NCBI GenBank assembly: GCA_009693785.1
Contig: SHWP01000023.1
Location: 1-46,868 of the forward strand
From: Rhodospirillaceae bacterium
Lineage (GTDB): Bacteria; Pseudomonadota; Alphaproteobacteria; Rhodospirillales; Rhodospirillaceae
Direction: 5' to 3'
Length of the DNA stretch: 46,868 nucleotides
The position numbers were made by a program, and so were the translations under genes. The notes beneath the pieces were generated by a model, which searched no databases, had not been told where the DNA came from, and saw nothing but the letters and a program-made list of their open reading frames with translations. This document shows, piece after piece, positions 44,160-46,868 of this stretch (within the stretch, counting starts at the first letter, position 1; every line of letters begins with the position of its first letter).

Positions 44160-44200
44160 CCCTCTCCCCAGTTTTGGGGAGAGGGAAGGGTGAGGGGTTT
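44160..44200. repeat. Third hairpin repeat of the DUF559-associated family
   Basis: CCCTCTCCCC (44160-44169) pairs with GGGGAGAGGG (44176-44185) across AGTTTT. The tail AAGGGTGAGGGGTTT (44186-44200) matches the left repeat tail at 13 of 15 positions in the same orientation. It lies just beyond the radical SAM gene stop. Confidence 0.75.
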
Positions 44201-44207
44201 TTATTTA

Positions 44208-45344
44208 TCACCCAAACAACTTGAGCTGATCGCCCGATTGGGGTGGTGCGGCGAATTGTGAAATGTCCATCCGGTAGGTGCGTTCATTCAGGCCCAACCG
44301 CTTGCAAGCCAGCACAAATCGCCGGTTTACCGCGTCGGCAATGGGCCCGGTGCCCCGCATGCGTGAATGCCACTCGGGGTCGTAATCGCGCCCGCCACGC
44401 ATCGCGCGTATCAACGTCATCACGTGTTTGGCGCGCCCCGGTACAGCTTCGGCCAGCCATTCCTGAAACAAGTCGCGCACTTCGAGTGGCAATTTCAACA
44501 TGACGTACCCGGCCTCGCGTGCGCCCGCATCGCGCGCGGCCTCCAGCACATTTTCCATTTCATGGTCATTCAACGCCGGAATGACGGGGGCGAACATCAC
44601 CGCCGTGGCAATGCCAGCGGAGCTGAGCGCGCGAATGGCTTCCAACCGCCGCGCGGGCGTGGAGGCACGCGGCTCCATTTGGCGGGCGAGTTTGGCATCG
44701 TGCGTGGTGATCGACACCGCCACCTTGGCTTGATGTTTGGCGGCCATGGGCCCGAGAATATCGATGTCGCGCGTGATGAGCGCAGATTTAGTGACGATGC
44801 CGACCGGATGATTGAAGCGCGCCAGCACTTGCAACACCGAGCGCGTGATTTGATAGCGCCGCTCGATAGGCTGGTAGGGGTCGGTGTTGGTGCCCATGGC
44901 CATGGTGCGGCAGGCGTAGTTGGGGGCACGCAGTGCTTTTTCCAACAGTAGGCCCGCGTCGGGCTTCATCATGATTTTACTCTCAAAATCCAGCCCCGGC
45001 GACATGCCTAGCCACGCATGGGTGGGCCGCGCGAAGCAATAAATGCAACCGTGCTCGCAGCCGCGATAGGGGTTGATCGAGCGGTCGAAGGGAATATCGG
45101 GCGAGGTGTTGCGCGCGATGATGGTCTTGCTGGTGTCCTTCAACACCGTGGTGCGCAGGGGCGGGGGCGGCAGGTCGACATTGTCCCAGCCGTCATCGAC
45201 GCTTTCGCGGTGCTCGCGCTCGTAGCGGCCAGACGGATTGCCAACCGCGCCGCGCCCACGACGGGCGTCCGGGTGCGCGCCGTGCGTACTATCGAGCGCC
45301 CCGCCCAAATAGCGGTTTTGCGAATGTAAAACAGGGGTTTGCAT
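44208..45344 (-). CDS. PA0069-family radical SAM protein
   Basis: This 378-residue protein has the radical SAM cluster CEHGCIYC (Cys96, Cys100, Cys103, CxxxCxxC) within INPYRGCEHGCIYCFARP. Downstream stretches are MAMGTNTDPYQPIERRYQIT and VSITTHDAKLARQMEPRA. It belongs to the PA0069 group, related to spore photoproduct lyase-like proteins, and binds a [4Fe-4S] cluster. The reaction is unknown. The C-terminus QLKLFG fits the sliding-clamp binding consensus QLxLF, suggesting DNA repair. The first 50 residues are polar and poorly conserved in look. Downstream lies a hairpin repeat. Confidence 0.9.
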   Translation of the reverse strand: MQTPVLHSQNRYLGGALDSTHGAHPDARRGRGAVGNPSGRYEREHRESVDDGWDNVDLPPPPLRTTVLKDTSKTIIARNTSPDIPFDRSINPYRGCEHGCIYCFARPTHAWLGMSPGLDFESKIMMKPDAGLLLEKALRAPNYACRTMAMGTNTDPYQPIERRYQITRSVLQVLARFNHPVGIVTKSALITRDIDILGPMAAKHQAKVAVSITTHDAKLARQMEPRASTPARRLEAIRALSSAGIATAVMFAPVIPALNDHEMENVLEAARDAGAREAGYVMLKLPLEVRDLFQEWLAEAVPGRAKHVMTLIRAMRGGRDYDPEWHSRMRGTGPIADAVNRRFVLACKRLGLNERTYRMDISQFAAPPQSGDQLKLFG

Positions 45345-45414
45345 GGGGCGGGACTATACCCGAACCATGAGAACAAAACAAGAACATTTTATGAGAAGGG
45401 GCTGCGCCTTCACA

Positions 45415-45448
45415 TTGACAAAAATTGCCAACACATCGATTTTTGGCA
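45415..45448 (+). promoter_or_regulatory. Promoter and operator candidate of the parD-like gene
   Basis: A consensus -35 TTGACA (45415-45420) has a weak -10 GATTTT 17 bp later (45438-45443). The inverted repeat TGCCAA (45426-45431) and TTGGCA (45443-45448), spaced 11 bp, overlaps the promoter. ParD antitoxins usually repress their own operon at such sites. Confidence 0.45.
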
Positions 45449-45467
45449 TCGCAAAAGGATTCTAATC

Positions 45468-45740
45468 ATGACCACCATGAATATCAGCCTATCGGACGAA
45501 CTCGACGAATTCGTGCGTGGAAAAACGGCATCGGGCCAGTACGCCAGTTCCAGCGAAGTGATCCGCGCCGGGCTTCGGCTGTTGGAGCGCGAAGATGCGC
45601 TGTATCGCGAGAAAATGGAAATTTTGAAGCGCGAAGTGGGGATTGGACTCAAGCAGGCGCGCGCGCGCCAGTTCTCCAAGCGCTCGGTATCCGAGATTGC
45701 CGATGCGGTTCGCGCCCGGCATGGCGTGGTGGGGGAATGA
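45468..45740 (+). CDS. ParD-like ribbon-helix-helix antitoxin, no ParE partner
   Basis: This 90-residue protein has the ParD/CopG pattern: MNISLSDELDEFVRGKTASG, the helix region YASSSEVIRAGLRLLEREDA, and a C-terminal helical tail that in ParD wraps ParE. The ATG at 45468 has AAAAGGA upstream. ParE normally starts a few bases after ParD. Here ATG 45737 overlaps the stop (ATGA) but encodes only about 24 residues without a ParE core. The antitoxin is therefore an orphan or its toxin has been lost. The next feature is an RAYT/REP-like inverted repeat. Confidence 0.85.
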   Translation: MTTMNISLSDELDEFVRGKTASGQYASSSEVIRAGLRLLEREDALYREKMEILKREVGIGLKQARARQFSKRSVSEIADAVRARHGVVGE

Positions 45741-45836
45741 TAGAGTGCGACGTTGAACTCGACGTTCTTTATCTGCTGATGAATTTTGCTTTTTTCTTAA
45801 CGGCTATCTGACGTTATAAGCTGCTTACTCTATTTC

Positions 45837-45900
45837 GGGGACACTATACTTAATTCTAAGCGCGGGGTCACGACCTCGCATTAATTAAGTATAGTGCTCC
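45837..45900. repeat. 14-bp perfect inverted repeat, REP/RAYT-like
   Basis: CACTATACTTAATT (45842-45855) and AATTAAGTATAGTG (45883-45896) are perfect inverted repeats with a 27-bp spacer. They are flanked by GGGGA on the left and CTCC on the right. I recall the GGGGACAnTATACTTAATT style from repeats near IS200-like REP-associated transposases; no such transposase is in the window. Confidence 0.7.
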
Positions 45901-45928
45901 TTTAATTCAGAATTAGGAGTTAGTGTTG

Positions 45929-46756
45929 ATGGAATCGCCTCAATCTTTCAGAGAATTTGAAAGTGTTGGGTGGAATAATACGGACGTGTGTTCCACATAC
46001 GACCAGCAAATCTCTTTGATAACTAAACAATCGGTCGATGCGCTGCTTGATGCTACACGCGTTCAAAATGGAATGCGCGTTTTAGATGTGGCGACTGGCG
46101 CTGGTTATGCTGCGGTCGCTGCTGCCGCGCGAGGCGCGGTTGCGACTGGGATTGACTTTTCGGCATCACAGGTAGCTCTGGCGCGACATCAAAACCCGAA
46201 GCTCACATTCGAATAGGCTGATGCTGATGCCCTGCCATTTTCTGCAGATTGTTTTGATGCTGTGGTGAGCAATTTTGGAATGTGTCATTTCCCTGATCCA
46301 GATGCGGCAATGCGTGAGGCTTTCCGGGTGCTAAAGCCCGGTGGCCGTGTTGCATTTGCTGTGTGGTGTCCGCCAGAAAAAACTATCGGCTTCGGTGCAA
46401 TATTCAGCGCTATTCGTGCTCACGGGTCGCTTGACGTTGGATTACCAGAGGGTCCAAATTTTTTCTTGTTCAGTGACCCAGCGCAGTGCAGGCGGGTATT
46501 CAGCCAGGCTGGTTTCCACAGGCCATCAGTGACCGAGATCAATCAAGTCTGGCGTATCTCAGATCCAGGCGATGTGTTCGACATTATCCTTCGGGGAAGT
46601 GTGCGCGCGGCGGCAACAATACGAGCTCAGAGTCTCGAAACGAAAGGCATGATTAGGTCCGCTATGCGCGACACCATTAGCGCCTATCGCAAAGAGAATT
46701 GGTATGAGGTTCCTATGCCCGCCGTACTGGCCACGGCTGTGAAGCCTGGGATGTGA
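45929..46756 (+). pseudogene. SAM-dependent methyltransferase broken by an in-frame amber codon
   Basis: The reading frame encodes a class I methyltransferase of about 275 residues with SAM motif I VLDVATGAGYAAVAAAARG and motif II region ATGIDFSASQVALA. A TAG at 46214-46216 interrupts it after PKLTFE. The same frame then continues ADADALPFSADCFDAVVSNFG, the normal next segment, through GGRVAFAVW to a TGA at 46754-46756. A single-base change, for example GAG or CAG to TAG, would explain it. ATG 45929 has AGGAG nine bases upstream. TAG is a genuine stop elsewhere in this window, so readthrough is unlikely. The substrate is unknown. Confidence 0.85.
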
Positions 46757-46819
46757 GGCGACAGTATTATTTTATCGTCGATACCGGCTCATCGTGAATT
46801 TTTTTGTGGGGGCAGCAAT

Positions 46820-46868
46820 ATGAATTTGATCCGCGCGACGTTGCTGGGTGGCCTGGTGGCTGGGGCGC
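46820..46868 (+). CDS. Start of a gene truncated by the window edge
   Basis: An ATG at 46820, with GTGGGGGC upstream, opens a frame MNLIRATLLGGLVAGA that runs off the window. The 16 visible residues are hydrophobic, suggesting a signal peptide or first membrane segment. Nothing more can be said from the sequence present. Confidence 0.4.
   Translation, partial: MNLIRATLLGGLVAGA

Noticed and set aside
44160-44207. Third hairpin repeat as the terminator of the radical SAM gene
   Set aside because: In the minus-strand direction the hairpin is followed by AAAG and not by a T tract, so it does not fit an intrinsic terminator.
45737-45811. A 24-codon frame after parD as a ParE toxin
   Set aside because: It is far too short and lacks the ParE core pattern; it is mentioned only as the position where a toxin would start.
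1-46868. CRISPR arrays, tRNA or rRNA genes, prophage or integrase genes
   Set aside because: No regularly spaced direct repeats, no cloverleaf-like sequences and no phage or recombinase proteins were recognised. A dedicated tRNA scan could not be run.

Overview
The window reads as a stretch of chromosome from an alphaproteobacterium, probably Rhodospirillales-like or a related deep branch. By eye the GC content is in the high fifties. The evidence is the gene content and order: purM, a DUF2066 gene, hda, ppk and ppx together; then rnd and aspS; an xseB-ispA-dxs-tlyA run; and fabI-aroC-sppA. Two tandem EipB-like (DUF1849) envelope proteins and CTAG-ended intergenic palindromes also fit. I saw no tRNA, rRNA, CRISPR array, integrase or prophage genes. 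The genus cannot be named from this sequence alone.

Positions 1-12.5 kb are mostly housekeeping: a divergent-subfamily PurM (minus); a DUF2066 exported protein and the replication regulator Hda (plus); a SixA-like phosphatase (minus); polyphosphate kinase and exopolyphosphatase; a nitrilase; RNase D (minus); aspartyl-tRNA synthetase; and a GGDEF protein (minus). From 12.9 to 21.5 kb come the EipB-like pair, a ROK sugar kinase (minus) and a compact plus-strand operon. That operon holds an MBL-fold hydrolase, a histone-deacetylase-family hydrolase, XseB, IspA, Dxs and TlyA, and it feeds isoprenoid synthesis. From 21.5 to 34.5 kb are SppA-AroC-FabI (minus), YihY, a glycine-zipper lipoprotein, PdxH, a cation efflux protein, a Usp protein, an SRAP/YedK DNA-crosslinking protein, a TPR protein and PhzF. 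These are followed by a CpeT-like exported protein divergent from a PadR regulator plus HAAS-like membrane protein pair.

From 34.5 to 46.9 kb the region looks accessory: a membrane-anchored SxxK serine hydrolase, a Tat-exported DUF1838 protein, two large TonB-dependent receptors facing away from each other, an orphan TRAP solute-binding protein, a DUF559 nuclease-like gene bracketed by inverted hairpin repeats, a PA0069-type radical SAM protein, a lone ParD-like antitoxin, an RAYT/REP-like inverted repeat, and a methyltransferase gene broken by an amber codon. The most plausible joint role of the 34.5-43.6 kb genes is uptake and hydrolysis of an unidentified outer-membrane-transported substrate. 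This is inference from gene content.

The most unusual features are non-coding. Three intergenic elements begin CTAGNGC and end GCNCTAG, and four of their six ends supply the TAG stop codon of a flanking gene. Four of nine convergent gene pairs interlock their stop codons in a shared YTAA tetranucleotide. The DUF559 gene sits inside a roughly 450-bp unit with inverted terminal hairpins, and one of those hairpins supplies its stop codon.
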